Source of the DNA: Rickettsia endosymbiont of Ceutorhynchus obstrictus
Lineage (GTDB): Bacteria > Pseudomonadota > Alphaproteobacteria > Rickettsiales > Rickettsiaceae
DNA: 64,000 nt
Assembly (NCBI RefSeq): GCF_964026565.1
Contig: NZ_OZ032162.1
Coordinates: 558,001 to 622,000 of the forward strand
Reading direction: 5' to 3'
Notes under the pieces: model-generated
Told to the model about the DNA's origin: nothing
Database searches by the model: none
The model's input: only the letters and a program-made list of their open reading frames with translations
Shown here: positions 1-8,987 of the stretch, one piece after another
Numbering within the stretch: position 1 is the stretch's first letter
How the letters are laid out: each line of letters begins with the position of its first letter
Translations under genes and position numbers: made by a program

Positions 1-21
1 CCTTTAGGTTTATATATTGCG

Positions 22-58
22 TCTCTCCCTGTTTTTACAAACAAGGAGAGAACTCTCC
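22..58 (-). promoter_or_regulatory. Paired mutually exclusive hairpins, candidate oriT or tra leader (left copy)
   Basis: A 13-bp stem with a 4-nt loop (arms 22-34 and 39-51) overlaps a second, shorter hairpin (arms 45-50 and 53-58, GGAGAG/CTCTCC), so only one can form at a time. The same two hairpins occur on the + strand at 32134-32170, between traD_Ti and traA. A traA gene on the minus strand may therefore lie just beyond the left window edge; this is inference from the second copy. Confidence 0.45.
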
Positions 59-64
59 TCTCTG

Positions 65-277
65 CTACTTCTTTATAGGTCTTGAATAATGGTAATCATC
101 TTTATTTGTTTTTATTGATCTTAGTTTGCTGGTTCGGGTAGGTATGGTGATATTTTGATTTTGAATGGCTTGCACAGCTTCATAACCAAATTGTTCTACA
201 TAAGATTTTGCATCTTTTACTATACTATTTGACTTTAGCAATAGAGTTAAATTATGTTTTAATAGTTCCTTTATCAT
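65..277 (-). CDS. Small hypothetical protein upstream of an expected traA
   Basis: This encodes 70 residues, basic at the C-terminus, with no family I recognise. It lies in the noncoding/leader interval that separates traD_Ti from traA in the second module. There, at about 32010-32120, its C-terminal half is still recognisable (shared stretch IKTNKDDYHYS) but its N-terminal half is missing and the reading frame is disturbed. Conservation of the DNA could reflect the leader or oriT sequence rather than the peptide. Treat it as a possible small gene, not a secure one. Confidence 0.35.
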   Translation of the reverse strand: MIKELLKHNLTLLLKSNSIVKDAKSYVEQFGYEAVQAIQNQNITIPTRTSKLRSIKTNKDDYHYSRPIKK

Positions 278-321
278 AATTTATAAAATTAGAAAGAAAA
301 ATTTGTTATCCTTGGCATTAA

Positions 322-1425
322 CTATATCTTCTTACTTGTATTATTCTTTTTTTTGTAACTCTCACACACAGCATTAACTTTTTGAACAAATGCTGCAAAC
401 TCATCAACTTTTAAGATTTGTTTTTCTTCCTTCTTATATTTAAGCCAAACCTCAATATATGGTAACGAGTTACAGTATTTATCTTCATAAATTTCTATAG
501 GGTTTCTAGTAAGATCTTCTTCATGAAAAGATCCACGGCACACATAACAAAATTCAATTTCATACGGTATAGACGGTAAAAATAACGGTGCAGATGAGGA
601 AGCCCTTTCGGAATTCATTATATCTAGTTCATGCATCTGAAAAAAGGCTTTACTAGAAAAATCTTCTGGGTTTTCTGCTCCCAGCATCACAAAGCTAGCT
701 TTATCAAAATCCCATGCGTCTTCTGCTTCTAGACGTGCAAATCTGTCTTCATTTACATTTCCTTGCAATTCAGCTACCTTTTGCATCAACAACCATGTAT
801 GTTGATGATTTAGTAACTTAGAAAAATAGAGCACTCCATTTTTTATGTATACGTCACGTATATATGCCCATTCATCTTTAGCTTGGTTTAAAGGCTTTAT
901 AATTAGCTGATCACCGTCGTGCTTAAAATAAAATATTTCTAAATTAGTAGGCAAAGTGCTCCTACCATTATAAATCTCTTCATTGGCTATAGCAAATTGC
1001 TCTTTAGCAAAAGTTCCTATAAATTTTATCCGATAGCTTTCTTCAGAAGCAAGGCGACCATCTTCATATATCATACTCAGCGTTGTAACTCTTATTTCAT
1101 TTGCATCACTGATTATTTCATATGGTTTTATTATTTCTCTTAGATTGTCATCTCTGATTTCTTCATAATATGCTCTTTTACTCTCTAGTTCTTTATGGCA
1201 TTTTTCTAGGTCAATAATATTGCTTTTTCTTTCAATAATACAATGTGGAGATATAATTTTTCCTTTATATATAAAATCATTAGGAATTCCTAAATTTTCT
1301 TCGTTCTGCCTAGTATCTATGGTATCATTGGACACTTCTTTTGACTCTATGATAGCAAACATATCGTTAGTAATTAAAGTTACTGATACTGCAATAAGAA
1401 AAAACTTAAGCAAATTTTTATACAT
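322..1425 (-). CDS. Secreted protein of unknown function
   Basis: This 367-residue protein starts with a good Sec signal peptide: two lysines, then a hydrophobic core FFLIAVSVTLI ending near residue 25. There is no further membrane segment, so export to the periplasm or beyond is likely. Residues 60-100 are charged and helical. The C-terminal third contains a CYVC pair and two later cysteines that could form disulfides. I recognise no family. It sits between the small ORF at 65-277 and traD_Ti. In the second module those neighbours are separated only by a short spacer, so this gene is either cargo inserted into the tra region or was deleted from the other copy. Its length of about 1.1 kb matches the size difference between the two modules. 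Confidence 0.75.
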   Translation of the reverse strand: MYKNLLKFFLIAVSVTLITNDMFAIIESKEVSNDTIDTRQNEENLGIPNDFIYKGKIISPHCIIERKSNIIDLEKCHKELESKRAYYEEIRDDNLREIIKPYEIISDANEIRVTTLSMIYEDGRLASEESYRIKFIGTFAKEQFAIANEEIYNGRSTLPTNLEIFYFKHDGDQLIIKPLNQAKDEWAYIRDVYIKNGVLYFSKLLNHQHTWLLMQKVAELQGNVNEDRFARLEAEDAWDFDKASFVMLGAENPEDFSSKAFFQMHELDIMNSERASSSAPLFLPSIPYEIEFCYVCRGSFHEEDLTRNPIEIYEDKYCNSLPYIEVWLKYKKEEKQILKVDEFAAFVQKVNAVCESYKKKNNTSKKI

Positions 1426-1620
1426 AATACTTCTTTAAACTTAGTGGTATAAACTTTATTTCATTATTATGCTGGACTTTGTAAGCTTAAAGGTTGTATC
1501 CAACATTGATCTGTTCAAGAAAAAATTTTGCAGAATTTCCTAGTACTTATAAATGAAGTTGACTTCCATAATTTATTGATGATTCATGATGATTATAATC
1601 ATCATGAAAAAACTATCTAT

Positions 1621-1899
1621 ATGGATAATGTCATAAAACGTAGATTAAAATTAGAACAAAAAAAAGCTCAAATTATTACTGAAGAAGCAAGACTTAAAAT
1701 TCAAGAAAGAAAAGCTCGTACCCGTCGTTTAATTGAAATCGGTAGCTTAGTTGTTAAAGCTAAACTTGATGATTTACCCACTAACAGTTTACTAGGTGCT
1801 TTTATTTCTTTAAAAGAAAAATTAATACAACATCCGAGTATCCAAGATCACTGGACTAAAATCGGCAAAAATATTTTTGATAATCACGAATTAAGATAA
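1621..1899 (+). CDS. traD: Ti-type conjugal transfer protein TraD
   Basis: The 92-residue protein matches the small TraD family of Ti-plasmid systems. It has a basic N-terminal coiled-coil-like helix (RRLKLEQKKAQ), an arginine-rich stretch, then RRLIEIGSLVVKAKLDDL and a hydrophobic LLGAFISL segment, which is the family signature. In Ti plasmids traC-traD-traG is divergent from traA and oriT lies between; the orientation here agrees. The frame is open further upstream (to a TTG at 1528), but in the paralogue at 31576-31851 the frame is broken just upstream of the equivalent methionine, so I choose ATG 1621. It is probably an accessory relaxosome protein. No traG-like gene follows; an MHS transporter does. 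Confidence 0.75.
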   Translation: MDNVIKRRLKLEQKKAQIITEEARLKIQERKARTRRLIEIGSLVVKAKLDDLPTNSLLGAFISLKEKLIQHPSIQDHWTKIGKNIFDNHELR

Positions 1900-2003
1900 T
1901 TTTATATTAATATCATATATAAAAATTTTTAATATTTAAATTAAGGAGTAGATAAATTGTATATCATCTGATACCATTATATAGTATTTAAAACAGTCAA
2001 GTA

Positions 2004-3332
2004 ATGATAGAATATATTAAACATAATGAAGGAACATTTACTTCATTAACAACAGAACAAAAAAAAGCTGTAGGATTATTATCAATTGGAACATTTTTAG
2101 AATATTTTGATCTGATGCTATATGTTCATATGACAGTTTTATTGAATGAATTATTTTTTCCTAAGGAAGACCCTCATACTCAAGCTATTTACTTTGCTTT
2201 TGCATTTTGTTCCACTTATGTGATGAGACCTGTTGGAGCCATAATTTTTGGCTTAGTTGGTGACATAATTGGTCGTAAAGCAACTGTAATTATTACTACA
2301 TTCTTAATGTCGTCTTCATGTCTTGCAATGGCCCTTGTCCCAACTTATGCTGAAAAAGGACTCATTGCTACTGTGATAGTTATAACATGTCGTATTATTC
2401 AAGGTCTATCTTCTATGGGTGAAATAGTTGGAGCACAACTATACTTACTAGAAATAACAAAACCTCCTATACAATATCCTATTGTTTTAATGACATCAGT
2501 ATTTGCTAATTTAGGGGGAATGATAGCCTTAGCTGTTGCATCTTTAGTCACCTCATTTGGATTTAATTGGCGTATAGCGTTTTGGCTTGGAACTATAATA
2601 GCAATTGTTGGAGCAGTTGCCAGAACTGCTTTACGGGAAACTCCTGAATTTGCTGATGCAAAACGTCGTGTTAAGAAAAATATTACTTTAATACAAAAAA
2701 CTACAGATAATCCATTAAAAGATAATCTTATTTACAATGAAAGGGTCAATCTAAAAACAGTCTCCTTTTTATTATTAATATCATGTGGTTGGCCAATATG
2801 TTTTTATTTTACTTATATTTATTGTGGTGAAATTTTAAAAAATTCTTTTAATTTTACAGCAGAAGCAGTTATTCATCACAATTTTATTGTAGCAATAGTA
2901 AATTTTTGTGCTTATTTAATATTAACTTATTTAAGTTATATTATATACCCATTAAGAATTCTTAAGATTAAATTAGTAATATTTTTTATTTTTGCTCTCA
3001 TTTGTCCTTATTTACTAAATAATATTACTACTTCTGTTCATTTGTTCTTAATTCAATCATTTGTAATGTTATTTTTTCTTAGTGCCAATCCAGCTATGCC
3101 AATTTTTCTAAAACATTTTCCAGTTTTTAAACGCTTTAGAACAGCAAGTATAATTTTTGCTTTATCGACTGTTTCCATGAATATTATTATATCTTTTGGT
3201 CTTGTATATTTAACAAAATATTTTGGCCATTGGGGAATACAAATGATACTATTTCCAATAATAATAGGATTTACACTTGGATTAAATTATTTCAATAATT
3301 TAGAAAAAAATAAAACATCATGTTTATTTTAG
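2004..3332 (+). CDS. MFS transporter of the metabolite:H+ symporter (ProP/MHS) type
   Basis: This 442-residue integral membrane protein has about twelve hydrophobic segments. The first carries the MHS hallmark LEYFDLMLY. The loop between segments 2 and 3 has the MFS motif GLVGDIIGRKATV, and a charged central loop (RETPEFADAKRR) separates the two halves. Family members import osmolytes, dicarboxylates, sialic acid or related compounds with protons, and multiple ProP-like copies are usual in Rickettsiaceae. It overlaps the next gene by 13 nt in another frame, so the two are probably translationally coupled. The substrate cannot be read from the sequence, but the sialidase-like partner makes a sugar acid or glycan product worth considering. 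Confidence 0.85.
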   Translation: MIEYIKHNEGTFTSLTTEQKKAVGLLSIGTFLEYFDLMLYVHMTVLLNELFFPKEDPHTQAIYFAFAFCSTYVMRPVGAIIFGLVGDIIGRKATVIITTFLMSSSCLAMALVPTYAEKGLIATVIVITCRIIQGLSSMGEIVGAQLYLLEITKPPIQYPIVLMTSVFANLGGMIALAVASLVTSFGFNWRIAFWLGTIIAIVGAVARTALRETPEFADAKRRVKKNITLIQKTTDNPLKDNLIYNERVNLKTVSFLLLISCGWPICFYFTYIYCGEILKNSFNFTAEAVIHHNFIVAIVNFCAYLILTYLSYIIYPLRILKIKLVIFFIFALICPYLLNNITTSVHLFLIQSFVMLFFLSANPAMPIFLKHFPVFKRFRTASIIFALSTVSMNIIISFGLVYLTKYFGHWGIQMILFPIIIGFTLGLNYFNNLEKNKTSCLF

Positions 3333-4411
3333 AAACAAAAATAGAAGAATTTATTTTAAATAATTCAGATCTAAAAGATGTTCATGCTGCGACCGTATTT
3401 GTTTTTGATGATAAAAAATTAATAACATCATTTTTTGGTAAAACACGATCTGAATCAGGTAAGTCAGAAGAAAATAATAGCATTTGGATCAGTTTAGGAT
3501 TTAAAAGTAATAATCATTATCAATGGACTACTCCAGAAAGAATCGTTTCACCGCAATATTTCCGTGATCATCATATCCCTCTAAAGCAAGATAATGGGAT
3601 AATCAGTTGTGGAAATCCAGTAATTACTTTCTTTAATAATCAGTTACTCATTTTTAGTAAAATTGGACCTTATCCAAGAACATGGAGTGGAATATTATCT
3701 CGTTCTTATGATCAGGGATTAACATGGCAAAAACCAGAACTATTACATGGTATCCTAGGACCAGCACGTAATAAGCCACTAATTTATGAAAATAATATTT
3801 TATCTCCGTGTTCTCGAGAAAGTTGTATTGATGATTTTTCATATATAGAATATTCATCAGATTTACATACATGGAATTTAAGTAATCCTATATTACCATC
3901 CAACCCTCAAATTTTTCAAAAAGGTTACAGAGGTTTTATACAGCCAACTTTAGTTAGTAGTAATTTACCAAATAAAATCATAATGTTAGTAAGACCTAGA
4001 AAAACTGATTCCTTAATGTCTACTTACATACACAGATCAATATCCATAAATAATGGAATATATTGGAGTAATTTAGAACCAGTAAACTTATTAAACCCTG
4101 ATAGTGCCATTGATGCCATTAATTTAGGTGATGATACATTACTACTTACATATAATCGAGTAATCAATAATCATAAATCACGAAATATATTAAGTGTAGC
4201 TACATCCTATGATGAGGGGTTAAATTGGCACCCTATCACTATTAGAAATTCTATCTATCCTGAAGGGGATATAGAATATAATAACATCCTGTCTGAAGAA
4301 TATTCATATCCTGCTATTATTATGAGTCCTGATAACAATGAAATTCATGTAATATATACATTTAATAGAATTAACCTAAAGCATAAAGTATTTCAATTAC
4401 TACCAAAATAA
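3320..4411 (+). CDS. Sialidase/BNR-repeat family protein (predicted neuraminidase)
   Basis: The 363-residue protein has the layout of the bacterial predicted-neuraminidase family, a six-bladed beta-propeller. The N-terminus reads HAATVFVFDDKKLITSFFG. Asp-box-like turns occur at SYDQGLTW and SYDEGLNW, with a degenerate one at SINNGIYW. Conserved blade motifs follow: ARNKPLIY, QPTLVSS with MLVRPR, NPDSAIDAINLGDDTLLLTYN and EEYSYPAII. There is no signal peptide, so as written it is cytoplasmic or exported by another route. The start ATG lies inside the end of the transporter gene. The function could be release or handling of a sialic-acid-like sugar or another glycan; catalytic activity is not shown by sequence alone. 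Confidence 0.7.
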   Translation: MFILETKIEEFILNNSDLKDVHAATVFVFDDKKLITSFFGKTRSESGKSEENNSIWISLGFKSNNHYQWTTPERIVSPQYFRDHHIPLKQDNGIISCGNPVITFFNNQLLIFSKIGPYPRTWSGILSRSYDQGLTWQKPELLHGILGPARNKPLIYENNILSPCSRESCIDDFSYIEYSSDLHTWNLSNPILPSNPQIFQKGYRGFIQPTLVSSNLPNKIIMLVRPRKTDSLMSTYIHRSISINNGIYWSNLEPVNLLNPDSAIDAINLGDDTLLLTYNRVINNHKSRNILSVATSYDEGLNWHPITIRNSIYPEGDIEYNNILSEEYSYPAIIMSPDNNEIHVIYTFNRINLKHKVFQLLPK

Positions 4412-4439
4412 TCTATTCTATAAATAATCAAGTAGTATG

Positions 4440-5150
4440 CTAAATTATATTTATAGCTTCAGTGTTGTGTTTAAAATAACTCCAAAAGTTATACTTAAGA
4501 TTACTAGTTAATAATGTATTTTCCACTAATCTATTTTTATGTGTAATATTAAAACATAAACGATAAAAGTGTTTTTCTAATGATGAAATTCCAAGGTAAG
4601 GCATCAAAACAATAAAACTTATTAAAGTTTCATTTATAATTTTTTTAGCTTTTTCAGGAGATTTAGCACCTATTGTCTGTATATTATGCAGTCTATCAAA
4701 TAACTTTATCAGAAGTACATCATGTTTCTTCTCTTTGTATAACATCTCTACCATTTCAGCAGAACTAATCTTTATACCATTCTCCTTAATCCTCGTCAAA
4801 TCCATTACTTGATTGGCTATATTCTCTCCAAATTCTTGTAATATTTTCTCCTTGGTAAGTTCTGTATCCTCTATAGTATCATGCAATATACTAGTTACTA
4901 GTATATCTGTTCTAAATAAGTAATCTGATATCATATATGCTACTTCTATCGGATGTGAATAAAATGGTTCTCCTGATTGACGCATCTGACTACCATGATA
5001 TTTCTTAGCATAGTATATAGCTTTCTTTACCTCCAATACACCCACTGGTGGTACTTTTACTACACTATTTAAATATATTACTTTATCTAATAACTTCTTA
5101 GCATAAATACATATCTCAAAATTTGTTTGATAACCTTCTATCTTTTTCAT
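4440..5150 (-). CDS. Stand-alone SpoT-like (p)ppGpp hydrolase (HD domain), copy 1
   Basis: The 236-residue protein contains only the hydrolase half of a RelA/SpoT enzyme. Visible motifs are RQSGEPFYSHP (first metal-binding His), LHDTIED (HD pair plus ED) and LFDRLHN (last metal-binding Asp), so all four metal ligands are present. No synthetase, TGS or ACT domain follows. Hydrolysis of (p)ppGpp in the cytosol is the expected activity. Paralogues lie at 13044-13778 and 21116-21769, where they sit next to a histidine kinase; here that kinase is missing and an IS66 remnant lies upstream. This is the copy with the most canonical motif set. Confidence 0.8.
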   Translation of the reverse strand: MKKIEGYQTNFEICIYAKKLLDKVIYLNSVVKVPPVGVLEVKKAIYYAKKYHGSQMRQSGEPFYSHPIEVAYMISDYLFRTDILVTSILHDTIEDTELTKEKILQEFGENIANQVMDLTRIKENGIKISSAEMVEMLYKEKKHDVLLIKLFDRLHNIQTIGAKSPEKAKKIINETLISFIVLMPYLGISSLEKHFYRLCFNITHKNRLVENTLLTSNLKYNFWSYFKHNTEAINII

Positions 5151-5199
5151 TAATGCTTATTAATTATTTTCAATACTTTTTACCTAAATTTTCCAAGTA

Positions 5200-5560
5200 A
5201 TCCTATATCTTTTGATTATATGATTATATATATAACAGCTGTGATTTCTCCACCAGCATATGATCCAACAAAAAAGCCAGTTTTTCATACCTACCACTAT
5301 GCTCGTTCAGCAACATTGTTATCAATCTCTATTTTACCATTATCTAAAAACCTCATTACAGAGTTGCCTCATTATTTAGAGAACATAAGCAATAGCTCTA
5401 TTCTTGGCACTTTTTTAAGTAGTATATGATACAATATCTCCTGTTAACTCTGTTGGTTTTATAAAAAAGTTATCTTGTTGAACCGTAAAAACAAATTCAT
5501 TATTAACAAAACAGTTATTTTATTGTTGTTTATCTTGTATACCAACATCATAATTATTGA
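5200..5560 (-). mobile_element. Decayed IS66 tnpC remnant
   Basis: The stretch at about 5240-5380 resembles the 3' part of IS66 tnpC: the plus-strand text 'ccaacaaaaaagccag' and 'gcaacattgttatcaat' corresponds to the NNAAER and FAGSDSG region of the intact copy at 16430-16560. Further weak similarity extends through the KKSSTAKA region. No open frame survives and the ends are not recognisable. The rest, 5560-5730, holds only AT-rich sequence with the text 'gaaactggagtttaaa', which resembles the MITE end at 12845 and a stretch at 51530. Confidence 0.55.
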
Positions 5561-5730
5561 GTCTTGTTAAACCATCTATTGGTATAACAGCATCAAAGGA
5601 TTTTATTATTATTAGATCTCTTGCGAAACTGGAGTTTAAAGAATAAAAGTTAGTTGTAACTTCATATACTTTGATCTTACATTATAACTATGTCTATAAA
5701 TCACACATTTTTTCCACTATATTCCACAAT

Positions 5731-7830
5731 TTAACTGATACGTAAATCACCGCACAAATTGATTATACTGTCTGTCTGATCATCTGGTAACATTGTTTCT
5801 AAATTAATGTCTGCACCACCTAATATGAAAGATTTTAAAATATTACAATTGTTAAACTCCATAATACTGTTTAATACTGTTTCACCACTATTATTTTTAG
5901 TATTGACATCAGCACCATTGTGAATTAGCAATGATACTAAATCTAAGCTATCAAATATAACAGCATAGTGTAATGGTGTTTCACCACTATTATTTTTAGC
6001 ATTGACATCAGCACCATAGACCATTAGCAATGATACTAACGCTAAGTTACCAGACTCAACAGCATAGTGTAATGCTGTTAGACCATCATCAGTTTTAGCA
6101 TTGACATCAGCACCACGAACCATTAGCAAAGATACTAAATCTAAGCTACCCAAGCCAACAGCAAAGTGTAATATTGTTTCACCACTATTAGTTTTAGCAT
6201 TAACATCAGTACCATTGTGAATTAGCAAAGATACTAAATTTAAGTTACCAGATTCAACAGCATAGTGTAATGCTGTTAGACCATCATCAGTTTTAGTATT
6301 GATATCAGTACCATTGTGAATTAGCAAAGATACTAAATTTAAGTTACCAGACTCAGCAGCAAAGTGTAATATTGTTTCGCCACTATTAGTTTTAGCATGA
6401 ATATCAGCTTTATTTTTAATCAACCAATTTACTAAATTTAAGTTACCAGACTCAGCAGCAAAGTGTAATATTGTTTCGCCACTATTAGTTTTAGCATGAA
6501 TATCAGCTTTATTTTTAATCAACCAATTTACTAAATTTAAGTTACCAGACTCAGCAGCAAAGTGTAATATTGTTTCGCCACTATTAGTTTTAGCATGAAT
6601 ATCAGCTTTATTTTTAATCAACCAATTTACTAAATTTAAGTTACCAGACTTAGCAGCAAAGTGTAATATTGTTTCGCCACTATTAGTTTTAGCATGAATA
6701 TCAGCTTTATTTTTAATCAACCAATTTACTAAATTTAAGTTACCAGACTCAGCAGCAAAGTGTAATATTGTTTCGCCACTATTAGTTTTAGCATGAATAT
6801 CAGCTTTATTTTTAATCAACCAATTTACTAAATTTAAGTTACCAGACTTAGCAGCAAAGTGTAATATTGTTTTAGCATTATTGACATTAGCACCATTGTG
6901 AATTAGCAAAGATACTAAATCTAAGTTACCAGACTCAACAGCATAGTGTAATGCTGTTAGACCATTATCGGTTTTAGCATTAACATCAGTACCATAGGCA
7001 ATTAGTAAGTATACTAAATCTGGGCTACCATAATCAACTGCAGAACATAATATTGTTTCACCACTATTAGTTTTAGCATTAACATCAGCACCTTTATTTA
7101 ATAAAAATTTTACAACATCTACATTTCCCATTGCTGCTGCATAATGTAATATTGTATAACCTCTTGTTGTTTTAGCATTAATATTAACACCATTAGTTAG
7201 TAAAGTATTAATAACAAATGTATTACCTGCCTTTGTTGCATCATATAATAATTTATATTTTTTATCACTACTATTGCTATCTGATTGATCAGTACCCTCA
7301 ATACTGGGGCTAGATGCAGTACTATCACTATTAGAATGAAACTTAAAAGAATTAGGATCAAATTTTAATCCGATTTCTTTTCCTGGAATACGATAAAACT
7401 TGACCGCCTTATTATCACTCAAATTATTTACTGTATGTTTTATTGAATCGAAGTCTGGTATATATTTTTCAGGCTCAATAAATAATTTAAGAGTTCTTTG
7501 TGATAGTGCTTTTTTATTTTTTTCCCAATCTTCAGCATTATCTTTAGTGTATTCTTCTTCAGAACTAGTACTCTCATCTTGATCACTTTTTTGTTCTGAA
7601 TCACTTTGTTTTTCATCCTCCTCTATATAGCCATGCTCAATTTGTGTATCATTATTGGTATTTGACTCGATATTATCTTCTTTAGTTGAGTCACTTAATA
7701 ACCCATCATCTATATTCTTTAGTATTCTAGATGTTTCTTCATGATCACTAGAAGTTCTTTTCCTTTTCCGAGTTTCACTGTGAATTTTTTCTGCGTTTTC
7801 CGAAAAACTTTTTTCAGCATTTTTATCCAT
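5731..7830 (-). CDS. Ankyrin-repeat protein with acidic N-terminus, candidate effector
   Basis: This protein has 699 residues. Residues 1-190 are polar, Ser/Glu/Asp-rich and probably disordered, with a basic cluster RKRKR near residue 24 that resembles a monopartite nuclear localisation signal. From about 195 to 690 there are roughly fifteen 33-residue ankyrin repeats. Five consecutive repeats are almost identical (KTNSGETILHFAAESGNLNL then VNWLIKNKADIHA), also at DNA level at about 6360-6860, which points to recent 99-bp unit expansion. There is no signal peptide, as is usual for effectors leaving by a type IV or type I route. The gene follows the helical-repeat gene at 7852-8469 by about 20 nt on the same strand, so the two probably form an operon. 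A host-directed protein-binding role is inference. Confidence 0.8.
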   Translation of the reverse strand: MDKNAEKSFSENAEKIHSETRKRKRTSSDHEETSRILKNIDDGLLSDSTKEDNIESNTNNDTQIEHGYIEEDEKQSDSEQKSDQDESTSSEEEYTKDNAEDWEKNKKALSQRTLKLFIEPEKYIPDFDSIKHTVNNLSDNKAVKFYRIPGKEIGLKFDPNSFKFHSNSDSTASSPSIEGTDQSDSNSSDKKYKLLYDATKAGNTFVINTLLTNGVNINAKTTRGYTILHYAAAMGNVDVVKFLLNKGADVNAKTNSGETILCSAVDYGSPDLVYLLIAYGTDVNAKTDNGLTALHYAVESGNLDLVSLLIHNGANVNNAKTILHFAAKSGNLNLVNWLIKNKADIHAKTNSGETILHFAAESGNLNLVNWLIKNKADIHAKTNSGETILHFAAKSGNLNLVNWLIKNKADIHAKTNSGETILHFAAESGNLNLVNWLIKNKADIHAKTNSGETILHFAAESGNLNLVNWLIKNKADIHAKTNSGETILHFAAESGNLNLVSLLIHNGTDINTKTDDGLTALHYAVESGNLNLVSLLIHNGTDVNAKTNSGETILHFAVGLGSLDLVSLLMVRGADVNAKTDDGLTALHYAVESGNLALVSLLMVYGADVNAKNNSGETPLHYAVIFDSLDLVSLLIHNGADVNTKNNSGETVLNSIMEFNNCNILKSFILGGADINLETMLPDDQTDSIINLCGDLRIS

Positions 7831-7851
7831 TTTTTTCTAATCTTGATTAAT

Positions 7852-8469
7852 TTACATATCATTACTAACTGATCCTGTGGTATCAACACATTGATTTACC
7901 TGCTCAACACCAGTGGTATCACGAATATGAATTCCAGTAAACTGTTGTTCTAACGATACCATATTGATATCAACTGAATTTTCAACCATCATATTTTCTA
8001 CATCTTGTATAACACTAGCCATTATCTTTAAATCTTTTTTCACTAAATATAAGCAACTTTTAAAGTATTCATTATATTCTTGTCCTTGCGTAAAGTAGTT
8101 TTGTGCTGCAATTAAACATTTTTCTGCTTCCTTATATTTTTCGACTGCCACGTTTATTACTTCATTTCCTACTGCTGTATTATTCTCTAATATAAGATTG
8201 TTAGCTTCATTTCCTAAAAAAATACCCTTATTAAACCATTCGTTTCCTTGTATTTTAAGTTTAACCATTGTAGATAATTTGATATATTCAGCATTATTAA
8301 ACTGTAATGCTTCATCTAATTTATCTTTTGCTTCTTGAAAACATTTTTCTGCTTCTTTACATTTATTGTTATTTTTATCACTTTCATATTCCCATCCTTG
8401 CTCCCACAATCTTATAATATCTTTGTACAAAGTAATATTCTGTGGTGTTTGATTATCTACTTCTTCCAT
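7852..8469 (-). CDS. Helical (TPR-like) repeat protein upstream of the ankyrin gene
   Basis: About 205 residues, taking the start at the internal ATG (MEEVDNQTPQ) rather than the extension to 8490. The sequence is helical with repeated Y/A-K-E-A-E-K-C patterns (KCKEAEKCFQEAKDKL and KYKEAEKCLIAAQNYF, about 75 residues apart), suggesting degenerate TPR or similar helical hairpins. The C-terminal 45 residues are low in helix and rich in Val, Thr and Asp. There is no signal peptide or membrane segment. It is the first gene of a probable two-gene unit with the ankyrin protein, which suggests they act together. I recognise no specific family. Confidence 0.65.
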   Translation of the reverse strand: MEEVDNQTPQNITLYKDIIRLWEQGWEYESDKNNNKCKEAEKCFQEAKDKLDEALQFNNAEYIKLSTMVKLKIQGNEWFNKGIFLGNEANNLILENNTAVGNEVINVAVEKYKEAEKCLIAAQNYFTQGQEYNEYFKSCLYLVKKDLKIMASVIQDVENMMVENSVDINMVSLEQQFTGIHIRDTTGVEQVNQCVDTTGSVSNDM

Positions 8470-8790
8470 ATTAATATATCCTATAATCAATTGTTTCCTA
8501 TATCTTATTGTTTTATATTAAATACAAATATGACAAGTTGTAAATCAGTTTTTAATATTAGATGGAGAACTGTTATTAAAAAGTTTGGGGGTTTCCTCAT
8601 AAACTACTATAACTTCTTTAACATGCCTCAAAATTTGCATAAAGGGACCGTTGAAAGATAAAAAATTGGTCTAATTTCAAAAAAAGAAAAAATCTTTTGT
8701 CCAAAAAATTACAAAAAAATCATCAACTCTGAGGTTTTTAAAAGATTGCAATTTTTTTCATAAATTTTAGCTTCTTGTTCTGCCAGATAC

Positions 8791-8929
8791 GGAGTGTTGA
8801 AAAAGTACAGAGTGATTTAGATACTGTATAATAAAAAAACTAAAAGTTATATTTTATATATTTATTCATCAGAATTAAGGTAGTTTATACAAAGAATATG
8901 AGTATATGAAATACTTTTTCAACACTCCG
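8791..8929. mobile_element. MITE with GGAGTGTTGAAAAAGTA ends
   Basis: The ends form an inverted repeat: GGAGTGTTGAAAAAGTA at 8791 and its complement ending near 8928. The inside is AT-rich and non-coding. GATAC occurs on both sides (8786-8790 and 8930-8934) and may be the target duplication. It lies inside the IS5 element, so it inserted later. Confidence 0.6.
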
Positions 8930-8987
8930 GATACTTAATTTTACATAGCCAGAATGGTTAAGCGTTTCAAATTAAAACATATTGCAT

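Noticed and set aside
5220..5429. A 69-codon plus-strand frame
   Set aside because: It lies antisense in a decayed IS66 tnpC remnant and has no protein-like features.
8335..8661. A 108-codon plus-strand frame
   Set aside because: Mostly antisense to the helical-repeat gene, with a Phe/Ile-rich composition typical of shadow frames in AT-rich DNA.
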